A stretch of DNA of 64,000 nt from Sphingomonas lycopersici (GTDB lineage Bacteria; Pseudomonadota; Alphaproteobacteria; Sphingomonadales; Sphingomonadaceae), in assembly GCF_026130605.1 (NCBI RefSeq), contig NZ_JANFAU010000007.1, forward strand, positions 1 through 64,000, given 5' to 3'. The position numbers and the translations under genes are program-made. Shown one piece after another: positions 8,173 through 17,479 of this stretch. Position 1 is the first letter of the stretch, and the number at the start of each line of letters is the position of its first letter. The notes below the pieces were generated by a model, which had not been told where the DNA came from, ran no database searches, and saw nothing but the letters and a program-made list of their open reading frames with translations.

Positions 8173-9243
8173 TCACGCCACTTCGAGCGCCGGATAGTCG
8201 GTATAGCCCTCCGGCCCGCGGTCGTAGAAGGTCTTCGGGTTAGGCGTATTGAGCGGCGCACCGTCGCGGAAGCGCTCGACCAGATCGGGATTGGCGATGA
8301 ACAGCCGCCCCCAGCTGATCGCATCCGCCACGCCCGACGCGAGATCGGCCTCGGCCCCCGCGAGCGAATAATCCTGGTTGAGCACCAGCGGCCCGGCAAA
8401 GGCGGTGCGGATCTGCGGGCTCAATTTGGGCACGCTGCTGCTGCCGAACGTCCCCTCGGGCGAGAGCTCGCGCAATTCGAGGAAGGCGATACCGAGATCG
8501 CTCAGCATCTTCGCCGCGGGGATGAAGACGCGCGCCGGATCGCTGTCGTCGGCGCCTTGCGTCTCGCCATTGGGCGACAGCCGCACCGCGGTGCGCGCCG
8601 CGCCGACCGTCGCGATCACCCGCTCGGTCGCTTCGCGCAGCAGCCGGATGCGGTTCTCGGGCGACCCGCCGTAATCGTCGTCGCGATCGTTGACCCCGTC
8701 GCGCAGGAATTGATCGATGAGATAGCCGTTGGCGGCGTGGATCTGCACCCCGTCGAACCCGGCGGCGATCGCGTTGCGCGCGGCGGATTCGTAATCGTCG
8801 ACCACCTGGCGGAGGTCGTCGAGTGTCGCCGGGCGCGGCACGTCATAGGGATTCTTCTCAGGCACCGCATAAGGCGCCCGCGCCGACCCCGAGGAGAGCG
8901 ACTGCATCCCGGTGACGTCGGGCCGCGCGAGCCGCCCCATATGCCAGAGCTGCGCGAAGATCCGCCCGCCGGCGCGATGCACCGCCTCGGTCACCGGCTT
9001 CCACGCCTCGACCTGGCTCGGCAGCCACAGCCCCGGCGCATGCGGCCAGCCCAGCCCGTGGCGGCTGATCCCGGTCGCCTCGCTGATGATCAGCCCGGCG
9101 CCGGCGCGCTGGCGATAATATTCGATCATCAATTCGGTCGGCACATGGCCTTCGGTGGCGCGGGTGCGCGTCAACGGCGCCATGAAGATACGATTGGGCG
9201 CGTCGATTGCGCCGATTTTGATCGGATCGAACAGAGTGGGCAT
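8173..9243 (-). CDS. Alkene reductase, Old Yellow Enzyme family
   Basis: An FMN-dependent, NAD(P)H-using enzyme that reduces activated C=C bonds and often nitro groups. The 356-residue barrel shows MAPLTRTRA (about 21-29), the family signature HAANGYLIDQFLRDGVNDR (about 179-197) followed by YGGSPENR, and RLSPNG near 230. It is close to the NemA and xenobiotic reductase group. Its natural substrate cannot be read from sequence. It is a single gene, convergent with the riboflavin operon and divergent from the EamA transporter. A TetR or MarR regulator, often found beside such genes, is not present. Confidence 0.93.
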   Translation of the reverse strand: MPTLFDPIKIGAIDAPNRIFMAPLTRTRATEGHVPTELMIEYYRQRAGAGLIISEATGISRHGLGWPHAPGLWLPSQVEAWKPVTEAVHRAGGRIFAQLWHMGRLARPDVTGMQSLSSGSARAPYAVPEKNPYDVPRPATLDDLRQVVDDYESAARNAIAAGFDGVQIHAANGYLIDQFLRDGVNDRDDDYGGSPENRIRLLREATERVIATVGAARTAVRLSPNGETQGADDSDPARVFIPAAKMLSDLGIAFLELRELSPEGTFGSSSVPKLSPQIRTAFAGPLVLNQDYSLAGAEADLASGVADAISWGRLFIANPDLVERFRDGAPLNTPNPKTFYDRGPEGYTDYPALEVA

Positions 9244-9305
9244 CGATTCCCTTTCAGTTGCGCTTTGCTACCTGACGCGACGCAGATAGGCGGTTAAGGG
9301 GCAGC

Positions 9306-10217
9306 ATGCATCAGGCGACGCCGACAAGAAAAGCTATTGCCGCGCCAAGCCGATCCGCGCTGGCTTTCGCCGCGCTGATCGGCGGCAATGTCGCGCTCGC
9401 GTTCGGCCCGTGGTTCGTGCGGATGGCGGATGTCGGGCCGGTCGCCGCCGGATTCTGGCGCATCTCGCTCGCCGCGCCGTTGCTGCTGCTGCTCGCGCGC
9501 GCCACCGGGAGCCGGCCATTCGCGCAGAGCCGCGGGCTCGGCTGGGTGCTGTTCGCCTCGGGGCTGCTGTTCGCCGGCGATCTCGCCACCTGGCATGTCG
9601 GGATCCACCACACCAAGCTCGCCAACGCCACCTTGTTCGGCAACAACGCCTCGCTGATCTTCCCGATCTACGGCTTCATCGTCGCGCGCGCCTGGCCGAC
9701 CCGCACGCAGGGCGCCGCATTGTTGCTCGCGCTGGTCGGGGCGGTGGTGCTGCTTGGGCGGTCGGCGGAGGTGTCGCCGGAAAACCTGCTCGGCGACGTC
9801 TTCTGCCTGGTCGCGGGCCTGCTCTACGCGGCCTATTTCATCCTGATGGCGCGCGCGCGGACGCGGATGCAGCCTCTGCCCGCGCTGGCGCTGTCGTCGC
9901 TCGCCGCCGGCCCGCCGCTGCTGATCGCGGCGCTCGCGCTGGGCGAGCCGATCATGCCGCAGCATTGGATGCCGCTGCTCGCTCTGGCGCTGGCCAGCCA
10001 GGTGCTCGGGCAAGGGCTGATGATCTTTGCGCTCGGCCAATTGACGCCGCTCGTCATCGGCATCGCCTTGCTGACCCAGCCGATCGTCGCGGCGGCGATC
10101 GGCTGGGTCATCTATGGCGAGCGGCTCGGCGCGATCGACCTGTTCGGCGCGGCGCTGGTGGCGATCGCGCTGGTGCTGGTGCGTCGGTCGTCGGGGGGTG
10201 ATAGGGAGGCGACATGA
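9306..10217 (+). CDS. DMT superfamily (EamA) transporter
   Basis: A 303-residue inner-membrane protein with about ten hydrophobic segments and the duplicated five-helix EamA layout. It is probably an exporter or exchanger of small metabolites; the substrate is unknown. The N-terminal repeat includes FGPWFVRMADVGPVAAGFWR and the second repeat LASQVLGQGLMIFALGQLTP. The last four bases overlap the next gene, so the two are likely cotranscribed. Confidence 0.9.
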   Translation: MHQATPTRKAIAAPSRSALAFAALIGGNVALAFGPWFVRMADVGPVAAGFWRISLAAPLLLLLARATGSRPFAQSRGLGWVLFASGLLFAGDLATWHVGIHHTKLANATLFGNNASLIFPIYGFIVARAWPTRTQGAALLLALVGAVVLLGRSAEVSPENLLGDVFCLVAGLLYAAYFILMARARTRMQPLPALALSSLAAGPPLLIAALALGEPIMPQHWMPLLALALASQVLGQGLMIFALGQLTPLVIGIALLTQPIVAAAIGWVIYGERLGAIDLFGAALVAIALVLVRRSSGGDREAT

Positions 10218-10882
10218 CCGATCTTGCCCCCGACCCTTCCGACGCGACGCTCGATGAGATTCGCGCCGCGCTCGCCCCGCGCATCGCCGCCAACGCCGCG
10301 TTCGACGGCTGGGCGGCGGCGGCGCGCGATCTGGCGGCGGACTCGCTCGGGGTCGATCGCGACGTCGCCGCGCTGGCGCTGCCCGATGCGATGGCGATGA
10401 TCGACGCCTGGTTCGCCGCGATCGACGTCGCGATGCTCGCCGTGCTCCCGCCCGAACGGCTCGCCGCGATGAAGATTCGCGCGCGGATCGCCGCCCTGGT
10501 CGAGGCGCGGATCGACGAGATCGCGCCGAATCGCGAATCGCTGCGCCGCGCGCTCGCGATTCTCGCCCTGCCGCAGCATGTCGCGCACGGCGCGCGGCTG
10601 GCGTGGCGCACCGCCGATACGATCTGGCGCGCCGCCGGCGACACCGCGACCGACTATAATCACTACACCAAACGCACGATCCTGCTCGCGGTCTATGCCG
10701 CGACGATGACAATGCTGCTCGACGACGAAAGCGAGGGGCAGGCCGAGACGCGCGCCTTCCTCGCGCGGCGGATCGACGGGATCATGCGGTTCGAAAAGGC
10801 CAAGGCCGGCTTCCTGCGCCGCGCCGCGCACCGCCCCAGCCTGTCGCGCTTCGTCGGGCGGCTGCGTTATCCGGTGGTGTAA
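10214..10882 (+). CDS. COQ9 family protein
   Basis: A 222-residue, alanine-rich, all-helical protein whose pattern fits the COQ9 family. Family members bind lipid or isoprene tails and support ubiquinone synthesis with COQ7-type hydroxylases. The most telling part is the C-terminal half: NHYTKRTILLAVYAATMTMLLDD (split here as NHYTKRTILL and AVYAATMTML, about 150-170) and a late RIxxIMRFEKAKA helix. The ATG overlaps the stop of the transporter gene. A ubiquinone hydroxylase gene is elsewhere in the window (61900), not adjacent. Confidence 0.88.
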   Translation: MTDLAPDPSDATLDEIRAALAPRIAANAAFDGWAAAARDLAADSLGVDRDVAALALPDAMAMIDAWFAAIDVAMLAVLPPERLAAMKIRARIAALVEARIDEIAPNRESLRRALAILALPQHVAHGARLAWRTADTIWRAAGDTATDYNHYTKRTILLAVYAATMTMLLDDESEGQAETRAFLARRIDGIMRFEKAKAGFLRRAAHRPSLSRFVGRLRYPVV

Positions 10883-10900
10883 AACCGCGCATAGGCAATT

Positions 10901-10919
10901 GATAATCGTTCGCATCATC
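10901..10919. promoter_or_regulatory. Putative Fur box upstream of feoAB
   Basis: The 19-mer GATAATCGTTCGCATCATC matches 13 of 19 positions of the classical Fur consensus GATAATGATAATCATTATC, with both outer half-sites kept. It lies 15-33 bases before the feoA start, where repression by iron-loaded Fur would be expected. Confidence 0.55.
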
Positions 10920-10933
10920 GTTAGACCGAGGCT

Positions 10934-11185
10934 GTGCTCGCTCCGATCCCCAGCCTCGAATCGCTTCCCTTGCGCCACCCGGCGACGATCGCCGCGATCG
11001 CCTGGGACCGGCTCGCATTGCCTGAGGCGCGGCGGCTGCGCGAGCTGGGCTTCGACGAGGGCGTCGGGGTCGAGGTGCTCCACCGCGCGTCGCTGGGGCG
11101 CGGGCCGATCGCGTGCCGCATCGGGCGGATGACGGTGGCGCTGCGCCGCACGGTCGCCGCGACGATCACAGTGTCGCTGGGATAA
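10934..11185 (+). CDS. feoA: FeoA family ferrous iron transport protein
   Basis: An 83-residue SH3-like FeoA protein, an accessory of the FeoB iron(II) transporter acting on its cytosolic side. Typical features are the LPEARRLRELGFDEGVGVEVL stretch (about residues 29-48, read in two parts) and the C-terminal GRMTVALRRTVAATI strand. The start is a GTG. The stop TAA shares one base with the feoB ATG, so translation is probably coupled. A Fur-like box lies directly upstream. Confidence 0.9.
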   Translation: MLAPIPSLESLPLRHPATIAAIAWDRLALPEARRLRELGFDEGVGVEVLHRASLGRGPIACRIGRMTVALRRTVAATITVSLG

Positions 11186-13044
11186 TGTCGACGCTGCCGC
11201 TGATCGCGCTGGTCGGCAATCCCAACGCCGGCAAGAGCGCGCTGTTCAACGCGCTGACCGGCGCGCGGCAGAAGGTCGGCAATTACCCCGGGGTCACCGT
11301 CGAGCGCCACTCGGGCCGCTTCGCGCTCGACGACGGTCGCCCGATCGAGCTGGTCGACCTGCCCGGCGCCTATAGCCTCGACCCCGCCTCCCCCGACGAG
11401 CGCGTCACCCGCGACGTGCTGACCGGCACCCAGGCGGGCGAGCGGCTGCCCGACGCCCTGGTGGTGGTGGTCGACGCCGCCAATCTCGACAATCACCTGC
11501 GCTTCACGCTCCAGCTCATCGCGCTCGGGCTGCCGGTGGTGGTGGCGCTCAACATGATCGACCTCGCCGAGCGCGACGGGCTGACGCTCGATCCCGCGGT
11601 GCTGGCGCGCGAGCTCGGCGTGCCGGTCGTCCCCACCGTCGCGGTGCGCAAGCGCGGGCTCGATGCCCTGCGCCACGAACTCACCCTCGCGGTCGACGGC
11701 AGCGAGGCGCGCGCGCTGCGCGCGTCGGACGGCAGCGTCGATGACGATATCGCCACCTTGCAGCGCCGCGCCCGCGCGATCTCCGCCGCGGCGACGCTCC
11801 ACGAAACCCCGGTGCGGCGCTGGACGCATATGCTCGACGCGGTCGCGCTCCACCCGGTCTTCGGGCCGATCCTGCTCGTCACCCTGCTGTTCGTGATGTT
11901 CCAGGCGGTGTTCAGCTGGTCGGAAGCGCCGATCAGCCTGATCGAGGATGCGTTCAAGGCGATCGAGGCCGGGGTCACCGGGCTGATGCCCGACACGATC
12001 CTGCGCTCGCTGATCACCGACGGGGTGATCGCCGGGGTCGGCGCGGTCATCGTGTTCCTGCCGCAGATCCTGATCCTGTTCCTGTTCATCCTCGTCCTCG
12101 AGGCATCGGGCTATATGGTCCGCGCCGCTTTCCTGATGGACCGGCTGATGGCGGGGGTCGGTTTGTCGGGGCGCGCGTTCATCCCGCTCCTGTCGAGCTT
12201 CGCCTGCGCCGTCCCCGGGATCATGGCGACGCGCACGATCGACGACGAGAAGGACCGGCTGACGACGATCCTGATCGCCCCGCTGATGACCTGTTCCGCG
12301 CGGCTCCCGGTCTATACGATCATCATCGGCGCCTTCATCCCCAATACCCGCGTGCTGCCGTTCGTCGGGCTGCAGGGGCTGGTGCTGCTCGGGCTCTATC
12401 TGATGGGGATCGCCGGCGCCTTCTGCGCCGCTTTGTTCCTGCGCCGCACGGTGACCAAGGGCGCCTCCTCGGGCTTCATGATGGAGATGCCCAAATATCA
12501 ATGGCCGCGCCTCAACGACGTGCTGATCGGGCTGTGGAGCCGCGCGCAGATCTTCCTCAAGCGCGCCGGCACGATCATCGCGCTGACCACGGTGATCCTG
12601 TGGGCGCTGCTGAGCTTCCCGCGCGCGCCCGCGGGGCAGAGCCAGGTCGATCATTCGATCGCCGGGCGGATCGCCAATGGCGTGGCGGTGGTGGTCAAGC
12701 CGATCGGGTTCAACCGCGATATCGCGCTGGCGCTGATCCCGGCGATGGCGGCGCGCGAGGTGGCGGTCTCGGCGATCGGCACCGTCTATGCGGTCGACGA
12801 CGCCGAATCCGACAAGGGCCAGCGCAGCATCGTCGACAATCTGCGCCACCGCTGGTCGCTGCCCACCGCGCTCGCCTTCCTGATGTGGTTCGTCTTCGCG
12901 CCGCAATGCATCTCGACGATCGCGGTCACCCGGCGCGAGACGAACGGGTGGAAATGGCCGCTGTTCATGATTGGCTATCTGTTCACCGCCGCCTATGTCA
13001 TGGCGGGTATCACATATTGGCTGGCGGTGGCCGCCGGCCTTTGA
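11185..13044 (+). CDS. feoB: Ferrous iron transporter FeoB
   Basis: Inner-membrane iron(II) transporter with an N-terminal G-protein domain. GTPase motifs: G1 GNPNAGKS (about residues 11-18), G2 YPGVTVE (about 33-39), G3 DLPG (about 55-58) and G4 NMID (about 119-122). The membrane part begins near residue 220 and has two Gate-like halves (LLSSFACAVPGIMATRT; AAREVAVSAIGTVY). At 619 residues it is shorter than the E. coli protein (773) but normal for this group. No FeoC follows. Confidence 0.96.
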   Translation: MSTLPLIALVGNPNAGKSALFNALTGARQKVGNYPGVTVERHSGRFALDDGRPIELVDLPGAYSLDPASPDERVTRDVLTGTQAGERLPDALVVVVDAANLDNHLRFTLQLIALGLPVVVALNMIDLAERDGLTLDPAVLARELGVPVVPTVAVRKRGLDALRHELTLAVDGSEARALRASDGSVDDDIATLQRRARAISAAATLHETPVRRWTHMLDAVALHPVFGPILLVTLLFVMFQAVFSWSEAPISLIEDAFKAIEAGVTGLMPDTILRSLITDGVIAGVGAVIVFLPQILILFLFILVLEASGYMVRAAFLMDRLMAGVGLSGRAFIPLLSSFACAVPGIMATRTIDDEKDRLTTILIAPLMTCSARLPVYTIIIGAFIPNTRVLPFVGLQGLVLLGLYLMGIAGAFCAALFLRRTVTKGASSGFMMEMPKYQWPRLNDVLIGLWSRAQIFLKRAGTIIALTTVILWALLSFPRAPAGQSQVDHSIAGRIANGVAVVVKPIGFNRDIALALIPAMAAREVAVSAIGTVYAVDDAESDKGQRSIVDNLRHRWSLPTALAFLMWFVFAPQCISTIAVTRRETNGWKWPLFMIGYLFTAAYVMAGITYWLAVAAGL

Positions 13045-13053
13045 GGGGCTTTC

Positions 13054-13614
13054 ATGGCAGGCAGCGTCAACAAGGTAATTCTCGTCGGTAATCTGGGGCG
13101 CGATCCCGAATCGCGCACCTTCCAGAACGGCGGCAAGGTGGTGAATCTGCGCATCGCCACGTCGGAAACGTGGAAGGATCGCAACACCGGCGAACGCAAG
13201 GAGCGCACCGAATGGCATTCGGTGGCGATCTTCAACGAGGGGCTCGCCAACGTCGCCGAACGCTATCTGCGCAAGGGCTCGAAAGTCTATATCGAAGGCC
13301 AGCTCCAGACCCGTAAGTGGCAGGACCAGAACGGCCAGGATCGCTATTCGACCGAGATCGTGCTGCAGGGCTTCAACAGCGTGCTGACGATGCTCGACGG
13401 CGCGCCCGGCGGTGGCGGCGGTGCGGGCGGTGGCGCGCGTGACGATTGGGGTGGCGGCGACAGCGATTTCGGCGGCGGCTCCTCGGGCGGCGGCTTCGGC
13501 CAGACCCGGAGCGGCGGCGGTGCGAGCGGCGGCGGCAACAACGCCGGCGGCAGCAGCTTCGGCCAGACCCGCGGTGGCTTCGCCGACGATCTCGATGATG
13601 ACGTGCCGTTCTGA
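13054..13614 (+). CDS. ssb: Single-stranded DNA-binding protein
   Basis: Protects single-stranded DNA and recruits replication and repair partners. The 186-residue protein has an N-terminal OB fold ([19 protein letters not shown] to about residue 110), a glycine-rich linker (about 115-175) and the acidic C-terminal tip DLDDDVPF that binds partner proteins. It starts 9 bases after feoB but belongs functionally elsewhere. No SOS box is visible upstream. Confidence 0.97.
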   Translation: MAGSVNKVILVGNLGRDPESRTFQNGGKVVNLRIATSETWKDRNTGERKERTEWHSVAIFNEGLANVAERYLRKGSKVYIEGQLQTRKWQDQNGQDRYSTEIVLQGFNSVLTMLDGAPGGGGGAGGGARDDWGGGDSDFGGGSSGGGFGQTRSGGGASGGGNNAGGSSFGQTRGGFADDLDDDVPF

Positions 13615-13622
13615 AGGCGCCC

Positions 13623-15137
13623 TTGGCGAACGATTCCGCCCAACAACTCGATGAGATCGCCCGCGCGCGGGTGATGGCGCTCTACGACCTCGCGGGCGCG
13701 CGCGAAGAAGGCGCGCTCGACGATATCGCGCGCTTCGCCGGGCAATTGTGCGACACCCCGGTGGCGCTGGTCAGCGTGGTCGAGGAGCAATTCCAGCGCT
13801 TCCTCGCGCGGGTCGGCACCGATCTCGCCGAAACCCCGCGCAGCCAATCGTTCTGCGCGCATGCGATGCACGGCCATAAGGTGATGGAAGTGCCCGACGC
13901 GGCGCGGGATCCGCGCTTCGCCGACAATGCGCTGGTCACCGGCCCGCCGCATATCCGCTTCTACGCCGGGGCGCCGCTCGTCTCGCGCGAGGGGGTGCCA
14001 CTCGGCGCCTTGTGCGTGATCGACGAGCAGCCGCGCGACGGGCTCACCGCCTTCCAGCGCGAAGGAATGGAATTGCTCGCGCTCGCCACGCTCGGCCGGC
14101 TCGAGGAGCGCCGCGCCGCGCGCGAGGCGGCGCATACCCGCGCCGCCTTGGCCGAAAGCGAGCTGCGTTTCCGCACGCTGGCCGATACGATGCCGCAAAT
14201 GGTGTGGTCGGCGCGACCCGACGGTCACAACGATTATTTCAACGCGCGCTGGTATGCCTTCACCGGGGTCGCCGAGGGCGCGACCGACGGCACCGGCTGG
14301 GCGGAGGTATTCCACCCCGACGATCGCGATCAAGCCTGGTCATTGTGGCGGCGCAGCCTGGCGGACGGCGAGCCCTATCAGATCGAATATCGCCTGCGGC
14401 GCCACGACGGCGTCTATCGCTGGGTGCTCGGCCGCGCGCTGCCGATCCGCGACGCCAGCGGGCAGATCACCCGCTGGTTCGGCACCTGCACCGATATCCA
14501 CGAGCAGAAACTGGCGCTCGACGAGCGCGAGATCATCAGCCACGAACTGTCGCACCGGATCAAGAACATCTTCGCGGTGATCGCCGGGCTGATCCAGTTC
14601 GCCGCGCGGGTCCGCCCCGAATTCGCCCCCGCCGCGCACGATCTGCGCGAGCGGGTGACCGCGCTTGGCCGGGCGCATGATTTCGTCCGCCCGCACAGCC
14701 TGGAAACCCGCCCGTCGCTGCAGCGCGACAGCCTCCACGGCCTGTTCGCCGAATTGTTCGAGCCTTATCAACTCGCCGAGCGACCGCGCATCACGGTCGG
14801 CGGCATGGATGTCGCGATCGACGATCGCGCCGCGACCCCGATCGCGCTGCTGTTCCACGAGCTTGCCACCAATGCCGCCAAATATGGCGCGCTCGCGCAG
14901 GACGGCGGCACCGTCTCGCTCGACGTGGCGGCCGACGGCGACGCCACGCACCTCGTCTGGCGCGAAACCGGCGGCCCCGCCGTCACCGCGCCCGCCGCGC
15001 AGGGCGGGTTCGGCAGCCAGTTGATCGAGCTGAGCGCGGTCCGCCAGCTCGGCGGCGCGGTCGAGCGCGACTGGCGGCCGGAGGGGCTGGTGGTGTCGAT
15101 AAAGCTGCCCGCCGCTGCGCTTACGCGCAGGGGGTGA
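13623..15137 (+). CDS. GAF-PAS HWE-family sensor histidine kinase
   Basis: A 504-residue soluble sensor kinase with no membrane segment. Order: GAF domain (about 20-165; SQSFCAHAMHG, GALCVIDE), short coiled coil, PAS/PAC (about 175-300; FRTLADTMPQMVWSARPDG), then an HWE-type kinase. The likely phosphoacceptor is His311 in SHRIKN; the N box is HELATNAAKYGAL; WRETGG matches the tryptophan-x-glutamate element that names the family. The G box reads GFGSQLIE. The start is a TTG 8 bases after ssb, so it may be cotranscribed with ssb. In alphaproteobacteria such kinases often act in general stress or light signalling. Its 3' end overlaps the convergent response regulator by 17 bases. Confidence 0.9.
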   Translation: MANDSAQQLDEIARARVMALYDLAGAREEGALDDIARFAGQLCDTPVALVSVVEEQFQRFLARVGTDLAETPRSQSFCAHAMHGHKVMEVPDAARDPRFADNALVTGPPHIRFYAGAPLVSREGVPLGALCVIDEQPRDGLTAFQREGMELLALATLGRLEERRAAREAAHTRAALAESELRFRTLADTMPQMVWSARPDGHNDYFNARWYAFTGVAEGATDGTGWAEVFHPDDRDQAWSLWRRSLADGEPYQIEYRLRRHDGVYRWVLGRALPIRDASGQITRWFGTCTDIHEQKLALDEREIISHELSHRIKNIFAVIAGLIQFAARVRPEFAPAAHDLRERVTALGRAHDFVRPHSLETRPSLQRDSLHGLFAELFEPYQLAERPRITVGGMDVAIDDRAATPIALLFHELATNAAKYGALAQDGGTVSLDVAADGDATHLVWRETGGPAVTAPAAQGGFGSQLIELSAVRQLGGAVERDWRPEGLVVSIKLPAAALTRRG

Positions 15138-15513
15138 AGCGCATGATATCGGCGTTGCCCGGCGATACGCCGTCAAACGCCAAAGCGGCGGCGGCGCGGA
15201 TCGCGGCTTCGCTGAACGGCTTGCGGATATAGCCGATCGCGCCGCAATCCCCCGCGATCTGCGCCGGATTGGCGGTGACGAACACCACTTTCACCCCATG
15301 ATCGCGCACGATCCGCGCGGCGATCGCCGGCCCGGTCGCGCCGTCGCGCAGATTGACGTCGACGAAGGCGAGCGAACAGCGCGGCGCGGCGGCCAGCGCC
15401 TCGTGCGCATCAGCGGCGATCGCAGCGACCGAGTAACCGGCATCGGTGAGGATCCGTTCCAGATCCAAAGCGACGAAGATCTCGTCCTCGACAATCAACG
15501 CTGACTTACGCAT
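15121..15513 (-). CDS. Single-domain response regulator
   Basis: A 130-residue receiver domain without an output domain. The acidic pair is Glu9/Asp10, the phosphoacceptor Asp52 (in FVDVNL), the switch residue Thr80 and the conserved Lys98 (in YIRKPF). It may receive phosphate from the HWE kinase encoded tail to tail with it, or act as a phosphate sink. The start is the ATG giving MRKSALIVEDE; a longer open frame upstream lacks receiver similarity. Confidence 0.9.
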   Translation of the reverse strand: MRKSALIVEDEIFVALDLERILTDAGYSVAAIAADAHEALAAAPRCSLAFVDVNLRDGATGPAIAARIVRDHGVKVVFVTANPAQIAGDCGAIGYIRKPFSEAAIRAAAALAFDGVSPGNADIMRFTPCA

Positions 15514-15526
15514 GCCCTGTCCGAAA

Positions 15527-16147
15527 TTACTTCCGGTGCAAACTACCCGAATCGCCTGCGGTTCCCCGCAACAGGAAGACGGCATGTTCGGCGAGCATAT
15601 TTGCCGCCGCCGATGTGGTTTTTCTGCCACGCGACAGGAACCACGCCCCTTCGGTGACGATCCCCTGTTCGGCGAGATGCGCGCGGAAATCGTCGATCGT
15701 CAAATGGTGGATATTGGGGGTGTCGTACCAGCGTTCGGGGAGCAGCCGCGTCACCGGCATCCGCCCCCCCCACAACAGCGACAGCCGCACCCGCCAATGC
15801 GCGAAATTGGGGAAGCTGACGAAGGCGCGGCCGCCGATCCGCAGCAGATCGCGCAACACCTTGTCGGGCGCGCGGCACGTCTGCAGCGTCTGGCTGAGGA
15901 TCGCATAATCGAAGCTCTGGTCGGGATAATCGGCGAGATCGGTATCGGCATCGCCCTGGATCACCGACAGCCCGCGCCCCACCGCCGCGGCGACATTGCC
16001 CGCATCGAGCTCCAGCCCGCGCGCATCGACCCCCTTTGTATCGCGCAGCGCCGCCATCAGCAGCCCGTCGCCGCACCCGACATCGAGCACCCGCGCGCCC
16101 GGCGCGACATGATCGGCGATCACCGCAAGATCGGGCCGCAGCGTCAT
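15527..16147 (-). CDS. metW: Methionine biosynthesis protein MetW
   Basis: A 206-residue class I methyltransferase-like protein with the SAM-binding loop [11 protein letters not shown] (about 20-30). In Proteobacteria MetW is almost always encoded right after MetX and is needed for full homoserine acyltransferase activity. The family segment [21 protein letters not shown] (read around residues 99-119) is present. The start overlaps the metX stop by four bases. Confidence 0.95.
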   Translation of the reverse strand: MTLRPDLAVIADHVAPGARVLDVGCGDGLLMAALRDTKGVDARGLELDAGNVAAAVGRGLSVIQGDADTDLADYPDQSFDYAILSQTLQTCRAPDKVLRDLLRIGGRAFVSFPNFAHWRVRLSLLWGGRMPVTRLLPERWYDTPNIHHLTIDDFRAHLAEQGIVTEGAWFLSRGRKTTSAAANMLAEHAVFLLRGTAGDSGSLHRK

Positions 16148-17259
16148 GCCCCCGCTCCCAGGAAACCCGCGACGACGCGGTACAATTCGGGCGAATCGAG
16201 CAGGAAGGCGTCGTGGCCGTAGGGGCTCGACAATTCCATGAAGCTGACCGGCGCCCCCGCGGCGTTGAGCGCATGGACGATCGCGCGCGATTCGCGCGTC
16301 GGATAGAGCCAGTCGGTATCGAAGCTGACGAGGCAGAAACGCGCGCGGCTGGCGCGGAAGGCATTGGCGAGCAGCCCGCCATGTTCCTCGGCGAGATCGA
16401 AATAGTCCATCGCGCGGGTGATATAGAGATAGGAATTGGCGTCGAACCGGTCGACGAAGCTCAGCCCCTGGTGGCGCAGATAGCTTTCGACCTGGAAATC
16501 GGCGTCGAACCCGAACGACTTGGCGTCGCGCGCCTGCAGCCGCCGGCCGAATTTCTCGGTGAGCCCCGCTTCGGACAGATAGGTGATATGCGCCGCCATC
16601 CGCGCCACCGCGAGCCCGGCGGCGGGCACCTCACCGTTATAATAGTCGCCGTTGTTCCAGCGGGGATCGGCCATCACCGCCTGGCGGCCGACCTCGTGGA
16701 AGGCGATATTCTGCGCCGAATGCCGCGCCGCCGAGGCGATCACCACCGCCGCCGCGACGCGATCGGGGAAGGTCGCCGCCCAGGACAAGGCCTGCATCCC
16801 CCCCATCGATCCGCCGACCACCGCGGCGAGCCGCGCGACCCCGAGATGATCGAGCAGCATCGCCTGCGCGCGGACCATGTCGCGGATCGTGATCACCGGG
16901 AAAGCCATCGCATATTCGCGCGCCGTCGCCGGATCGATCGTCGCCGGGCCCGAGCTTCCCATGCACGATCCCAGCACATTGGCGCACACCACGAACATCC
17001 GGTCGGTGTCGATCGGCCGCCCGGGGCCGACCATCGCGGTCCACCACCCTGGCTTGCCGGTGCGCGGATGCGGCGAGGCGACGAATTGGTCCATCGTCAG
17101 CGCGTGGCAGATCAGCACCGCATTGCCGCCGTCGGGCGCCAGCGTGCCATAGGTTTCATAGGCGATCTCGACCGGCGCGAGCATCCCCCCGCCGTCGAGC
17201 CTGAGCGGCCCCGGCAGCACGATATGGCGCCCAAGGCCGTAACGCTGATCGTCTGACAT
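16144..17259 (-). CDS. metX: Homoserine O-acyltransferase MetX
   Basis: Activates homoserine by acylation, the first committed step to methionine. The 371-residue alpha/beta hydrolase has the nucleophile elbow [10 protein letters not shown] near residue 150 and a C-terminal catalytic His in YGHDAFLLD. Family motifs include [10 protein letters not shown] and [15 protein letters not shown]. Acetyl or succinyl specificity cannot be safely read by eye. No clear SAM riboswitch is recognised in the upstream gap. Confidence 0.96.
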   Translation of the reverse strand: MSDDQRYGLGRHIVLPGPLRLDGGGMLAPVEIAYETYGTLAPDGGNAVLICHALTMDQFVASPHPRTGKPGWWTAMVGPGRPIDTDRMFVVCANVLGSCMGSSGPATIDPATAREYAMAFPVITIRDMVRAQAMLLDHLGVARLAAVVGGSMGGMQALSWAATFPDRVAAAVVIASAARHSAQNIAFHEVGRQAVMADPRWNNGDYYNGEVPAAGLAVARMAAHITYLSEAGLTEKFGRRLQARDAKSFGFDADFQVESYLRHQGLSFVDRFDANSYLYITRAMDYFDLAEEHGGLLANAFRASRARFCLVSFDTDWLYPTRESRAIVHALNAAGAPVSFMELSSPYGHDAFLLDSPELYRVVAGFLGAGA

Positions 17260-17336
17260 CGTGGCGATGCGTTAGCGGGGAGCGGCGGTGCCCACAACAC
17301 CCGCTCCCCAGCGCTCAGCATCCCGCCCTTTCCCGT

Positions 17337-17405
17337 CCACCCCGGCGCAGGCCGGGGTCCAGTGCCGACTGGCCCGCTGCTGGACCCCGGCCTGCGCCGG
17401 GGTGG
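17337..17405. repeat. Perfect hairpin repeat (GGCCGGGGTCCAG type)
   Basis: Inverted arms of 26 bases at 17337-17362 and 17380-17405, perfectly complementary and separated by 17 bases. It lies in the divergent gap between metX and hisC, so it is not a transcription terminator for either. Related motifs are at 45019-45124. Confidence 0.85.
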
Positions 17406-17479
17406 CGGAAAGGCAGTTGGCGGGGAAAGCGGTTCGCCCCCCTTGCCCTCCACGCCCGCGCCCGCGTAAGCGCGCGGGC

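Noticed and set aside
10921..13218. 765-codon minus-strand frame over feoB
   Set aside because: It is antisense to feoAB with low-complexity Arg/Asp/His content and no family features.
17260..17479. Possible SAM riboswitch before metX
   Set aside because: No conserved SAM-II or SAM/SAH core could be recognised; the gap is mostly the perfect repeat.
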